From an uncultured Collinsella sp. (GTDB lineage Bacteria > Actinomycetota > Coriobacteriia > Coriobacteriales > Coriobacteriaceae): 12,030 bases of DNA. The position numbers were made by a program, and so were the translations under genes. The notes under the pieces are model-generated. The model searched no databases, was not told the DNA's origin, and worked only from the letters and a program-made list of their open reading frames with translations. Below, piece after piece: positions 6,002-12,023 of the stretch (positions are counted from its first letter, which is position 1; every line of letters begins with the position of its first letter). Location of the stretch: positions 1 through 12,030 of the forward strand of contig URFU01000068.1 of NCBI GenBank assembly GCA_900547125.1. The letters run 5' to 3'.

Positions 6002-6796
6002 ATGAATACGTTCATCAGTGCGGTGCTCGTCGGCCTCGTCGGCGTGTTCTGCATGTGGGACTCCCGCCTGCTCGGTCGTCTTAACTTCGAGCAGCCCCTC
6101 GTTGGCGCTACGCTCGTCGGTCTGCTGCTGGGCGATGTGCCCACCGGCCTTGCCGTCGGTGCCGCCGTCGAGCTCGTGTCCATGGGCCTGGTGCAGGTCG
6201 GCGCCGCCGTTCCGCCCGATATGGTCCTGGGCGGCATCGTGGCCGCTGCCTTTGCGTGCCTGACCGATGCTTCCGCCGAGACCGCCATGACGATCGCCAT
6301 CCCGGTTGCCGTCCTGGGTCAGCTCCTCGGCATCGTGTTCCGTTCCATCATCGCCGCCCTCACCCATGTGGCAGATAACGCGATCGATAACGGAAAGTTC
6401 AAGACCGCCTACCGTATGCACATCTGCGCCGGCTCCGGTCTGTACGCCATCATGTACTTCCTGCCGATCTTCCTCGCCGTCTTTGTTGGCACCGACCTGG
6501 TTCAGGCCATCGTCAACATGGTTCCCGAGTGGCTGTCCACTGGTCTTAACGTTTCGACCAAGATCATGACCGCCTACGGCTTGGCCCTGCTGCTCACCAT
6601 GATGATCAAGAAGGGTATGACTCCGTTCCTGTTCATCGGTTTCCTGCTCGCCGCTTACCTCAACCTGTCCGTCATCGCGGTCGCTCTGATCGGTGTGTGC
6701 CTGGCTGTCGTCTTCATGGGCTTCAAGTTCAACGGTTCCCATGCAGCCGCCGGTGTCGATTCCGACTACGATCCGCTCGAAGACGACGAAGACTAA
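6002..6796 (+). CDS. PTS mannose-family EIIC component
   Basis: A 264-residue integral membrane protein, one half of the sugar channel together with EIID. It has the mannose-type EIIC start (FISAVLVGLVGVFCMWDSRL), then LVGATLVGLLLGDVPTGLAV and the ELVSMGLVQVGAAVPPD segment near residues 57-73, conserved in ManY proteins. Several further helices follow, and a short acidic tail ends in PLEDDED. Length and order are normal for the family. AAAGGAGAAGGG ends 2 bases before ATG at 6002. The stop codon at 6794-6796 overlaps the ribosome binding site of the EIID gene (AAGGAGG, 6795-6801), which suggests translational coupling. No defect is seen. Confidence 0.95.
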   Translation: MNTFISAVLVGLVGVFCMWDSRLLGRLNFEQPLVGATLVGLLLGDVPTGLAVGAAVELVSMGLVQVGAAVPPDMVLGGIVAAAFACLTDASAETAMTIAIPVAVLGQLLGIVFRSIIAALTHVADNAIDNGKFKTAYRMHICAGSGLYAIMYFLPIFLAVFVGTDLVQAIVNMVPEWLSTGLNVSTKIMTAYGLALLLTMMIKKGMTPFLFIGFLLAAYLNLSVIAVALIGVCLAVVFMGFKFNGSHAAAGVDSDYDPLEDDED

Positions 6797-6809
6797 GGAG
6801 GAACACACT

Positions 6810-7643
6810 ATGGCAACCGCAACCAAGGACGTGTCCCTGAACAAGAAGGTCAGCCAGTTCTTCTGGCGCTCCTGGGCCATCCAGGCCTCTTGGAACTACG
6901 AGCGTCAGATGAACATGGGCTTCCTCTACGGCATGGTTCCCACGCTCGATCGCCTCTATCCGGATGAGTCCGACCCCAAGCAGCTCGCTGCTAAGAAAGA
7001 GGCTTACCACCGTCACATGGCGTTCTACAACTGCACCCCGCAGACGAGCGCTTTCATCCTGGGCCTCTCCGCCTCCATGGAGGAGGAGTACGCCAAGGAT
7101 CCCGAGAACTTCGATCCCGATTCGATTAACGCGGTCAAGACCTCCCTCATGGGTCCGCTTTCCGGCATCGGTGACTCTCTCTTCCAGGGCACCATCCGCG
7201 TTATCGCCTTTGGTCTGGGCGTTCAGCTGGCTCAGCAGGGCTCCATCATGGGCCCGATCCTGGCCATGCTCATCTCCATTGTCCCCTCCGTGCTGATCAC
7301 TTGGTTCGCAGCCAAGATGGGCTATCAGGGCGGCCACGAGTACCTGAGCAAGCTTCAGGGCGGCGACCTCATGGAGAAGCTCATGTATGTCTGCGGCATC
7401 GTGGGTCTTATGTCCGTGGGCGGCATGATCGCCACGCTGATCGGCGCCACCACCCCGCTGCAGTTCGCTGAGGGCACCGTCGTGATTCAGGACATCCTGG
7501 ACGGCATGATGCCCCAGATGATCTCCCTCGGCCTCACCGGCCTTATGTACTGGCTCATCAAGAAGAACGTCAACACCGGTTGGCTTCTCGTGATCGCCAT
7601 CGTGGGCGGCATCGCCCTCTCCGCGGCCGGCATCCTGGCCTAG
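6810..7643 (+). CDS. PTS mannose-family EIID component
   Basis: A 277-residue membrane protein that, unlike other PTS families, is required alongside EIIC for mannose-type transport. The N-terminal cytoplasmic part contains FWRSWAIQASWNYERQMNMG and FLYGMVPTLDRLYPD, typical of ManZ. The middle has SLMGPLSGIGDSLFQGTIR (about 112-130), the conserved EIID glycine-rich segment. The C-terminal 100 residues hold the membrane helices (MYVCGIVGLMSVGGMIATLI and a final WLLVIAIVGGIALSAAGIL). ATG at 6810 is chosen because AAGGAGG lies 8 bases upstream; an in-frame extension to 6693 would overlap most of the EIIC tail. It ends the permease operon and is followed by a GC-rich hairpin, then by the second SIS gene. 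Confidence 0.95.
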   Translation: MATATKDVSLNKKVSQFFWRSWAIQASWNYERQMNMGFLYGMVPTLDRLYPDESDPKQLAAKKEAYHRHMAFYNCTPQTSAFILGLSASMEEEYAKDPENFDPDSINAVKTSLMGPLSGIGDSLFQGTIRVIAFGLGVQLAQQGSIMGPILAMLISIVPSVLITWFAAKMGYQGGHEYLSKLQGGDLMEKLMYVCGIVGLMSVGGMIATLIGATTPLQFAEGTVVIQDILDGMMPQMISLGLTGLMYWLIKKNVNTGWLLVIAIVGGIALSAAGILA

Positions 7644-7677
7644 TCGCGACTAAGCGCCTAACCGCTTTCCCCCGGGG

Positions 7678-7712
7678 GCCTGCCTGGCATCCCATACCCC
7701 AGGCAGGCTTCC
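7678..7712 (+). terminator. Hairpin terminator after the PTS operon
   Basis: GCCTGCCTGG (7678-7687) pairs perfectly with CCAGGCAGGC (7699-7708) around an 11-base loop. Only two T follow directly (TTCC), so termination may be partial and some transcripts could continue into the SIS-2 gene. Confidence 0.6.
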
Positions 7713-7721
7713 ATCCCCAAA

Positions 7722-7752
7722 ATGTGACAAAGGGACAGTTCCTTTGTCGCAT
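7722..7752. repeat. Palindrome in the SIS-2 leader
   Basis: ATGTGACAAAGG (7722-7733) pairs with CCTTTGTCGCAT (7741-7752), 12 bp with one G-U pair and a 7-base loop (GACAGTT). It lies between the PTS terminator and the SIS-2 start. It could be an extragenic palindrome, an RNA leader structure or an operator. The remaining bases up to 7842 show no clear promoter. Confidence 0.55.
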
Positions 7753-7842
7753 CCTCAACGGGCCGGCGACTCGGTCCAAACCACGGTAACCCTGCGAGCG
7801 CCCGGCAATGTGGCGCCGCAAAAATCGAAAGGAATGTGTCAG

Positions 7843-8826
7843 ATGTACGAGATCGACCTTAACCTCCCTAAGCAGATCGTCGCTGACGTCCTGTCCAACC
7901 ACGAGATCCACAGCGTCGCCTTCGTCGGCTGCGGTGCTTCCATGTCCGACCTTTACCCCGCCAAGTACTTCCTGGCCAACAATACGGACAAGCTGAACGT
8001 TCAGATCTTCACCGCTAACGAGTTCAACTACGACACGCCTTCCTGGGTCAACGAGCACACCTTCGTGATCACCTGCTCCCTCGGTGGCTCCACGCCCGAG
8101 ACCGTCGAGGCCAACAAGACCGCCAAGAAGCACAACTGCCCGGTCGTCTCCCTCACCAACAAGGCTGGCTCCGCTCTGACCGTCGACGCCGACCACGTCA
8201 TCGTTCACGGCTTCCACGCCAACTACGCTGCCAAGTGCGAGAAGCCCGGCTATGCCATTGCTCTTGCTCTCGAGATCCTTCAGCAGACCGAGGGCTATGA
8301 CCACTACGAGGACATGATCACCGGCCTCACCAACATCTTCGATCTCTGCGAGAACGCCGCTCAGCACTGCAAGAAGCTCGCCAAGAAGTTCGCCGAGGAC
8401 TTCAAGGACGACAAGATGATCTACTTCATGGCTTCCGGTGCCTCCGAGAAGATGGCGTATTCTCACGCCGCCTTCCTGTTCACCGAGATGCAGTGGATCG
8501 ACGCCGCCGCCTACAACACCGGCGAGTACTTCCACGGCCCGTTCGAGGTTTCCACCGAGGGTAAGCCCTACGTCTTCTTCATGTCCGATGGCGCTACCCG
8601 TCCGATGGACGCCCGCGCCCTCACCTTCCTTAAGCGCATGGGCGCCAAGGTCGCTCTGATCGACTCCAAGGACTACGGCCTGGCTGACGCCGTGCCCGCG
8701 AGCGTTGTCACCTACTTCAACCCGCTGCTGCACCTCGCCGTTATGCGTGAGTACGGCAACCAGATCGCCGAGGCCCGTCAGCACCCGCTGACCATGCGTC
8801 GCTACATGTGGAAGCTTTCCTACTAA
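7843..8826 (+). CDS. SIS-domain sugar-phosphate deglycase/isomerase, FrlB/FraB-like (SIS-2)
   Basis: A 327-residue cytoplasmic paralogue of SIS-1 with two SIS domains. The first begins near 24 (SVAFVGCGASMSDLYPAKYF) with CSLGGSTPETVEANK at 78-92, the usual Ser/Thr-rich phosphosugar loop. The second begins near 192 (MIYFMASGASEKMAYSHAAF). GEYFHGPFEV (227-236) and the final RRYMWKLSY match the FrlB/FraB family, and Glu215/His231 keep the 16-residue catalytic spacing. ATG at 7843 is preferred because AGGA at 7830-7833 lies 9 bases upstream; ATG at 7834 abuts that site. The first loop differs strongly from SIS-1 (SLGGSTPE versus SMRGTKE), so the two probably act on different phosphorylated substrates. 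It follows the PTS genes by 199 bases and may be partly co-transcribed. This mirrors the two deglycases beside a mannose-type PTS in the Salmonella gfr operon. Confidence 0.87.
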   Translation: MYEIDLNLPKQIVADVLSNHEIHSVAFVGCGASMSDLYPAKYFLANNTDKLNVQIFTANEFNYDTPSWVNEHTFVITCSLGGSTPETVEANKTAKKHNCPVVSLTNKAGSALTVDADHVIVHGFHANYAAKCEKPGYAIALALEILQQTEGYDHYEDMITGLTNIFDLCENAAQHCKKLAKKFAEDFKDDKMIYFMASGASEKMAYSHAAFLFTEMQWIDAAAYNTGEYFHGPFEVSTEGKPYVFFMSDGATRPMDARALTFLKRMGAKVALIDSKDYGLADAVPASVVTYFNPLLHLAVMREYGNQIAEARQHPLTMRRYMWKLSY

Positions 8827-8830
8827 TCAC

Positions 8831-8845
8831 AAGTAAGTAGACCTT
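8831..8845. repeat. Possible solitary end of the 234-bp repeat's inverted repeat
   Basis: AAGTAAGTAGACCTT matches the inverted-repeat end AAGTGAGTAGACTTT at 13 of 15 positions. It lies 4 bases after the SIS-2 stop, with no partner copy nearby. It may be a remnant or chance. Confidence 0.3.
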
Positions 8846-8859
8846 ACGGGTTGATTGAG

Positions 8860-8892
8860 AGGGGATGGGGTTTTCGCCCCGTCCCCTTTTTT
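8860..8892 (+). terminator. Rho-independent terminator after SIS-2
   Basis: AGGGGATGGGG (8860-8870) pairs with CCCCGTCCCCT (8877-8887), 11 bp with one G-U pair and a 6-base loop. A run of T through 8892 follows. This is a textbook terminator and separates SIS-2 from the HAD gene. Confidence 0.88.
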
Positions 8893-8912
8893 GTTCTTGA
8901 GAGGAGATGCGT

Positions 8913-9542
8913 ATGATCAAGGCAGTGCTGTTTGATATGGACGGCGTGCTGGTCGATACCGAGTGGTTCTACAACCGTCGTCGCGTGGCGTTTATGGAAG
9001 AGAAGGGGTTCCACTTTGACGAGATCCCCGATCTTTCGGGGTCTAACGAGCCGGCCATTTGGAAGGCGCTGGTGCCCGACGATATTGAGCTGCGCGAGAG
9101 TCTGCGCGTGGAGTACAAGCAGGTCTACAGCCCGGACCACCCCGTTCCGTATGCCGAGCTTCTCAACGAGCAGACGGAGCCGGTGATGCGTGAGCTGCAC
9201 GAGCGCGGCGTGAAGTGTGCCATCGCGAGCTCGTCCTATCGCGAGCTGAGCGACGAGCTGGTGGATATCGCCGGTATCGCCGACGTGCTGGACTACACCA
9301 TTAGCGGTCACGAGTGCAGCGCGTTTAAGCCCGACCCCGAGATCTACCTGCGCGCCATGGAGGCGCTGGGGGTGGAGCCTGCCGAGTGCCTGGTTATCGA
9401 GGACTCGCCTTTGGGCATCGCGGCCGGCAAGCGCTCCGGAGCCCGCGTCCTGGCGCTGCGTCCGCACGAGGGCGTCAACCTAGATCAGTCCGCCGCCGAC
9501 GTTATCGTCGACAATCTGCCCGACATTTTGGCCGCTTTGTAG
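8913..9542 (+). CDS. HAD-superfamily phosphatase, beta-phosphoglucomutase-like (subfamily IA)
   Basis: A 209-residue cytoplasmic hydrolase with all four HAD motifs. Motif I is FDMDGVLVD with nucleophile Asp8 and acid/base Asp10, motif II is CAIASSS (102-108), motif III is Lys139 in FKPDPE, and motif IV is VIEDSPLGI (161-169). A helical cap lies between motifs I and II. Such enzymes usually dephosphorylate sugar phosphates or isomerise beta-glucose-1-phosphate. ATG at 8913 fits AGGAG (8902-8906) with 6-base spacing; ATG at 8907 abuts that site. The gene follows the SIS-2 terminator by 20 bases and could act on overflow sugar phosphates from the deglycases, but this link is only positional. Its last codons (ILAAL, stop) lie inside the left end of repeat copy 2, so the repeat may have supplied the C-terminus. 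Confidence 0.9.
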   Translation: MIKAVLFDMDGVLVDTEWFYNRRRVAFMEEKGFHFDEIPDLSGSNEPAIWKALVPDDIELRESLRVEYKQVYSPDHPVPYAELLNEQTEPVMRELHERGVKCAIASSSYRELSDELVDIAGIADVLDYTISGHECSAFKPDPEIYLRAMEALGVEPAECLVIEDSPLGIAAGKRSGARVLALRPHEGVNLDQSAADVIVDNLPDILAAL

Positions 9543-9758
9543 TGTCAATCCGCCGCGAGAAGCACGGGTTCAAACGTTTTTTGCGGTGGACTGGCTCAAT
9601 TTGGTTTCGATTTTGATCCGTTTGGCTTCGATTCGGGCTAAGTGAGTAGACTTTTTGGCGCAGGCCGAGCACAAAGTGCATCTGCTCTAGTAAAGCCGCA
9701 GGTCACAGGGGTGGCGGTTTTGGGTGTGCTCTGCAGGTCGCGTAAAGTCTACTCACTT
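9525..9758. repeat. 234-bp repeat, copy 2
   Basis: Aligns gap-free with 1186-1419 in the same orientation. It begins ATTTTGGCCGCTTTGTAG, which includes the HAD stop codon, and again carries TTTGGCTTCGATT before the inverted-repeat core. It fills most of the 354-base gap between the HAD and YitT genes. No protein is encoded. Confidence 0.85.
9640..9758. repeat. Inverted-repeat core of repeat copy 2
   Basis: AAGTGAGTAGACTTT (9640-9654) and AAAGTCTACTCACTT (9744-9758) are perfect 15-base inverted repeats. Inside, GAGCACA pairs with TGTGCTC, and the central GTCAC-AGGG-GTGGC stem keeps pairing through a G-U. One inner T-A pair of copy 1 becomes C-G here, while the neighbouring pair is lost, so evidence for conserved RNA structure is mixed. 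Confidence 0.75.
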
Positions 9759-9819
9759 GTAATTTGGGCCTTTGGTCGTGGGGTTGCTGGTCCCGTTTTG
9801 GTTGTCGAGGGAGGGTGAA

Positions 9820-9851
9820 TTGAAGCGCCCCCGCACGCTCCATGCTACAAT
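9820..9851 (+). promoter_or_regulatory. Possible promoter of the YitT-family gene
   Basis: TTGAAG (9820-9825) and TACAAT (9846-9851) resemble -35 and -10 boxes, but the 20-base spacer is longer than ideal. The start codon lies 45 bases downstream. Confidence 0.35.
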
Positions 9852-9896
9852 CGCGGGCATGCCCCACAACCACATCTGCCTTCGAAGGGAGCCTAC

Positions 9897-10904
9897 GTGG
9901 CGAACGCCATCGATCAGCTCACGGACCGAGTGCTCGTGCTCGGCCGCCTTACCATCGTCCGCCGCGCTATTACCGCCGTGGCGGTCACAATTTCCGCCGT
10001 TCTCCAGACATTCCTGATCCAGGCGTTCATTCAGCCCGCCGACCTGCTTCCGAGCGGTCTTACCGGCGTCGCGGTCCTGCTCGATCGCGTTACCTCGCTC
10101 GGCGGCGTTCACATCGACATCTCGCTCGGTATGCTCGCGCTCAACATCCCCGTGGCGCTCCTATGTTGGAGCGGCATTAGCAAGCGCTTCGTCATCTTCT
10201 CGATGATGCAGGTCGTGCTCTCATCGCTGTTCCTCAACGTCTTTCACTTCGCACCGTTTTTGGGCGACAAGATTATGCTCATCATTTTTGGCGGCGTGGT
10301 CTCGGGTCTGGGTGCTGCCATCGCGCTTAAGTCCGGCGCATCCACCGGCGGTACCGACTTTATCGCGCTGTGGGTTTCCAACCACACGGGCAAGACCATC
10401 TGGGGCGTCATCTTTGGCTTCAACTGCTTTATCCTGGCGATCTTTGGTTTTATGTTTGGCTGGGACAAGGCGGCGTACTCCATCGTGTTCCAGTTTATTT
10501 CGACCAAGACCATCGACAGCTTCTATCGTCGCTACGACCGCGTGACGCTGCAGATCACGACGCGCAAGGCGGACGAGGTCATGACCGCCTATGTTGACCA
10601 TTTTCAGCACGGCATTAGCTGCGCCGAGGTCATCGGCGGATACAGCCGTGAAAAGATGTACCTGCTGCACGCCGTTGTTTCGACCTACGAGAGCCAGGAC
10701 ATTATCAAGCTGGTGTGCGATATTGATCCCGGCGCCGTGATCAACGTGTTCCACACGCTCAACTTTGTGGGCGGCTGGTGGGGAGGTCATGTCGACGAGC
10801 CCATGCCCACGGCCGTCCCCGATCCCGACAAGCCCGCGCGCATGGCCAGCAGGCAGGCGCGCCTCAGCGAGCAGGACAGCCTGCAGCAGGACGACGGCAA
10901 GTAG
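9897..10904 (+). CDS. YitT-family membrane protein (DUF161 + DUF2179)
   Basis: A 335-residue membrane protein. Residues about 20-210 form the YitT membrane domain with about five or six helices and the conserved segment ALKSGASTGGTDFIALWVSN (143-162). Residues about 215-290 form a soluble DUF2179 domain (GISCAEVIGGYSREKMYLL, CDIDPGAVINVF). A hydrophilic tail of about 40 residues follows. The molecular role of this widespread family is not established. The start is GTG at 9897, supported by AAGGGAG 5 bases upstream. It appears to be transcribed alone, after repeat copy 2 and before a strong terminator, and shows no functional tie to the PTS genes. Confidence 0.9.
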   Translation: MANAIDQLTDRVLVLGRLTIVRRAITAVAVTISAVLQTFLIQAFIQPADLLPSGLTGVAVLLDRVTSLGGVHIDISLGMLALNIPVALLCWSGISKRFVIFSMMQVVLSSLFLNVFHFAPFLGDKIMLIIFGGVVSGLGAAIALKSGASTGGTDFIALWVSNHTGKTIWGVIFGFNCFILAIFGFMFGWDKAAYSIVFQFISTKTIDSFYRRYDRVTLQITTRKADEVMTAYVDHFQHGISCAEVIGGYSREKMYLLHAVVSTYESQDIIKLVCDIDPGAVINVFHTLNFVGGWWGGHVDEPMPTAVPDPDKPARMASRQARLSEQDSLQQDDGK

Positions 10905-10944
10905 GGTTTTGGTATTTTGCCGGTCAAGCGCAGCCCATTCGAAT

Positions 10945-10986
10945 GAGCCCCTCGAAAGTCTCGTTGCTTTCGAGGGGCTCTCGTTT
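10945..10986 (+). terminator. Rho-independent terminator after the YitT-family gene
   Basis: GAGCCCCTCGAAAG (10945-10958) pairs perfectly with CTTTCGAGGGGCTC (10967-10980), a 14-bp stem with an 8-base loop. TCGTTT follows. Confidence 0.8.
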
Positions 10987-10999
10987 GACATGATAAAAA

Positions 11000-11033
11000 C
11001 CTACCAAAATAGACCTTCCGCTTTTTTGGTAGG
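11000..11033. repeat. Inverted repeat upstream of the second GntR gene
   Basis: CCTACCAAAA (11000-11009) pairs perfectly with TTTTGGTAGG (11024-11033), with 14 bases between. It lies downstream of a TTGACA at 10985-10990. It may be an operator, or a weak terminator read from either strand. Confidence 0.45.
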
Positions 11034-11051
11034 CAGGGTGTATCGTTTTAT

Positions 11052-11088
11052 CGTTATGATGTAATATAGAGCTAGACGTTATATACGT
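11052..11088 (+). promoter_or_regulatory. Promoter/operator region of the second GntR gene
   Basis: CGTTAT occurs at 11052-11057 and 11077-11082. The second copy is part of ACGTTATATACGT (11076-11088), an ACGT-N5-ACGT near-palindrome. TAATAT at 11062-11067 is a possible -10. CGTTATATAC here is identical, on the other strand, to the motif before the DMT gene, which suggests autoregulation and shared control. Confidence 0.5.
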
Positions 11089-11125
11089 ATTAGTTATTTC
11101 GATATTTCGATAAGAGTGATCAGAT

Positions 11126-11845
11126 ATGCCTACACCCAAAAATGCACCGCTTTACCAGCAGATATACGACGAAATCAAGGATGCGATCGAGAAAGGTGTT
11201 TATGCACCCAAGGAGCGTATTCCGTCCGAGCTTGAGCTAGCCGAGCAGTACGACGTGAGCCGCATTACGGTGCGCCGCGCCGTCGAGGAGCTGTGCTCCG
11301 ATGGCTACCTGGTTAAGCAGCAGGGCCGTGGCACCGTTGTCTCCACGCCGCACATCAACCGCCAGTTCCACGCTTCGACGCTGCAGACGTTTACCGCGCT
11401 GTGTGCCGATAATGGCATGAAGGCGGGCGCACATGTGGTCGATCGCCAGATTGTGCCGGCACGTCAAAACGAGATGGAGTTCTTTGGCCTGCAGAAGGAC
11501 GCGCTGCTGCTGCATATTAAGCGCGTGCGTACGGCCGACGGCGAGCCCATCTTTGAGGAGAACATCTTTGTGCCGTTTGACGCCTACCGTGAGCTGTTGA
11601 CGGCCGATCTTGAGGACAAGTCGATTTTTGCCGAGGTCGAGCGTGTTGGCGGAACGCCGATTGTCTCGGTTGGCTACCGCACGGTCGAGGCCGTTCGTGC
11701 CAATACCGAGCAGGCGGCCGAGTTGGGCATTGCTCCGCACGATCCGCTGCTCAACCTGCGTGCCAGCTTTACCGGTCCCAATGGCGAGCCGGTTCTGATG
11801 GGTAAGCAGTACTACGTGGGATCGCGCTACGTTATGGTGATGTAA
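11126..11845 (+). CDS. GntR-family transcriptional regulator, HutC/UTRA type (second)
   Basis: A 239-residue regulator. Residues about 8-75 form the GntR winged helix (LYQQIYDEIKDAIEKGVYAP, IPSELELAEQYDVSRITVRR, then GRGTVV). Residues about 95-235 form the UTRA ligand domain (LLHIKRVRTADGEPIFEENI, then VLMGKQYYVGSRYVMVM). It would bind DNA as a dimer and respond to a sugar-phosphate-like effector. ATG at 11126 is preceded only by a weak AAGAG. The CGTTATATAC motif in its own promoter also occurs before the DMT gene, and the CGTTAT half-site recurs before the PTS operon, so it is the better candidate regulator for those genes than the GntR at 1572. A terminator follows at 11922. Binding itself is inferred. 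Confidence 0.93.
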   Translation: MPTPKNAPLYQQIYDEIKDAIEKGVYAPKERIPSELELAEQYDVSRITVRRAVEELCSDGYLVKQQGRGTVVSTPHINRQFHASTLQTFTALCADNGMKAGAHVVDRQIVPARQNEMEFFGLQKDALLLHIKRVRTADGEPIFEENIFVPFDAYRELLTADLEDKSIFAEVERVGGTPIVSVGYRTVEAVRANTEQAAELGIAPHDPLLNLRASFTGPNGEPVLMGKQYYVGSRYVMVM

Positions 11846-11873
11846 GTTACGCGGTTTTACCAAACCGCGTAAC
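11846..11873. repeat. Perfect 12-bp hairpin directly after the second GntR stop
   Basis: GTTACGCGGTTT (11846-11857) pairs perfectly with AAACCGCGTAAC (11862-11873) around a 4-base loop and starts on the base after the stop codon. No U-run follows, so it is more likely an mRNA 3'-end stabiliser than a terminator. Confidence 0.55.
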
Positions 11874-11921
11874 GGCTCGACGCTGCGCGCCCGGCATTTG
11901 GCCAATCTGCCGTTCAATTTC

Positions 11922-11951
11922 AAAGGCGCGACCAAAAGGTCAGCGCCTTTT
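11922..11951 (+). terminator. Rho-independent terminator of the second GntR gene
   Basis: AAAGGCGCGACC (11922-11933) pairs with GGTC-A-GCGCCTTT (11938-11950), 12 bp with one bulged A and an AAAA loop. The right arm ends in four T. Confidence 0.75.
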
Positions 11952-11962
11952 CATTTCAAGAC

Positions 11963-12023
11963 TTTAGTCTGCTGGCCGCGCAGCGGCCAGCTTTAAACCA
12001 CCCGCTACGCGGGTGGAGACAAA
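11963..12023. repeat. Predicted three-way-junction element at the window end
   Basis: TTTAGTCT (11963-11970) pairs with AGACAAA (12017-12023) with one bulge. It encloses two perfect hairpins: GCTGGCCGC/GCGGCCAGC (11971-11979 with 11983-11991) and CCACCCGC/GCGGGTGG (11998-12005 with 12009-12016). Only TTTAAA is left unpaired between them. It could be an extragenic repeat or a structured RNA, and it may continue past the window edge. Confidence 0.55.

Noticed and set aside
6693..6809. N-terminal extension of EIID
   Set aside because: It would overlap the EIIC tail out of frame. ATG at 6810 has a strong AAGGAGG and gives a normal EIID start.
7744..7842. N-terminal extension of SIS-2 to ATG 7744
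   Set aside because: It would begin inside the palindrome at 7722-7752, has no ribosome binding site, and adds sequence absent from SIS-1.
7570..8784. Open frame of 404 codons on the minus strand opposite SIS-2
   Set aside because: Same antisense composition, no recognisable domain, and it overlaps both the EIID end and the well-supported SIS-2 gene.
1301..9758. CRISPR array based on the repeated AAGTGAGTAGAC sequences
   Set aside because: The copies are few, far apart and part of longer homologous units with inverted ends, with no regular spacers.
11846..11873. Terminator call for the hairpin directly after the second GntR stop
   Set aside because: The stem is perfect but no U-run follows. 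The hairpin at 11922-11951 with a T tail is the better terminator.
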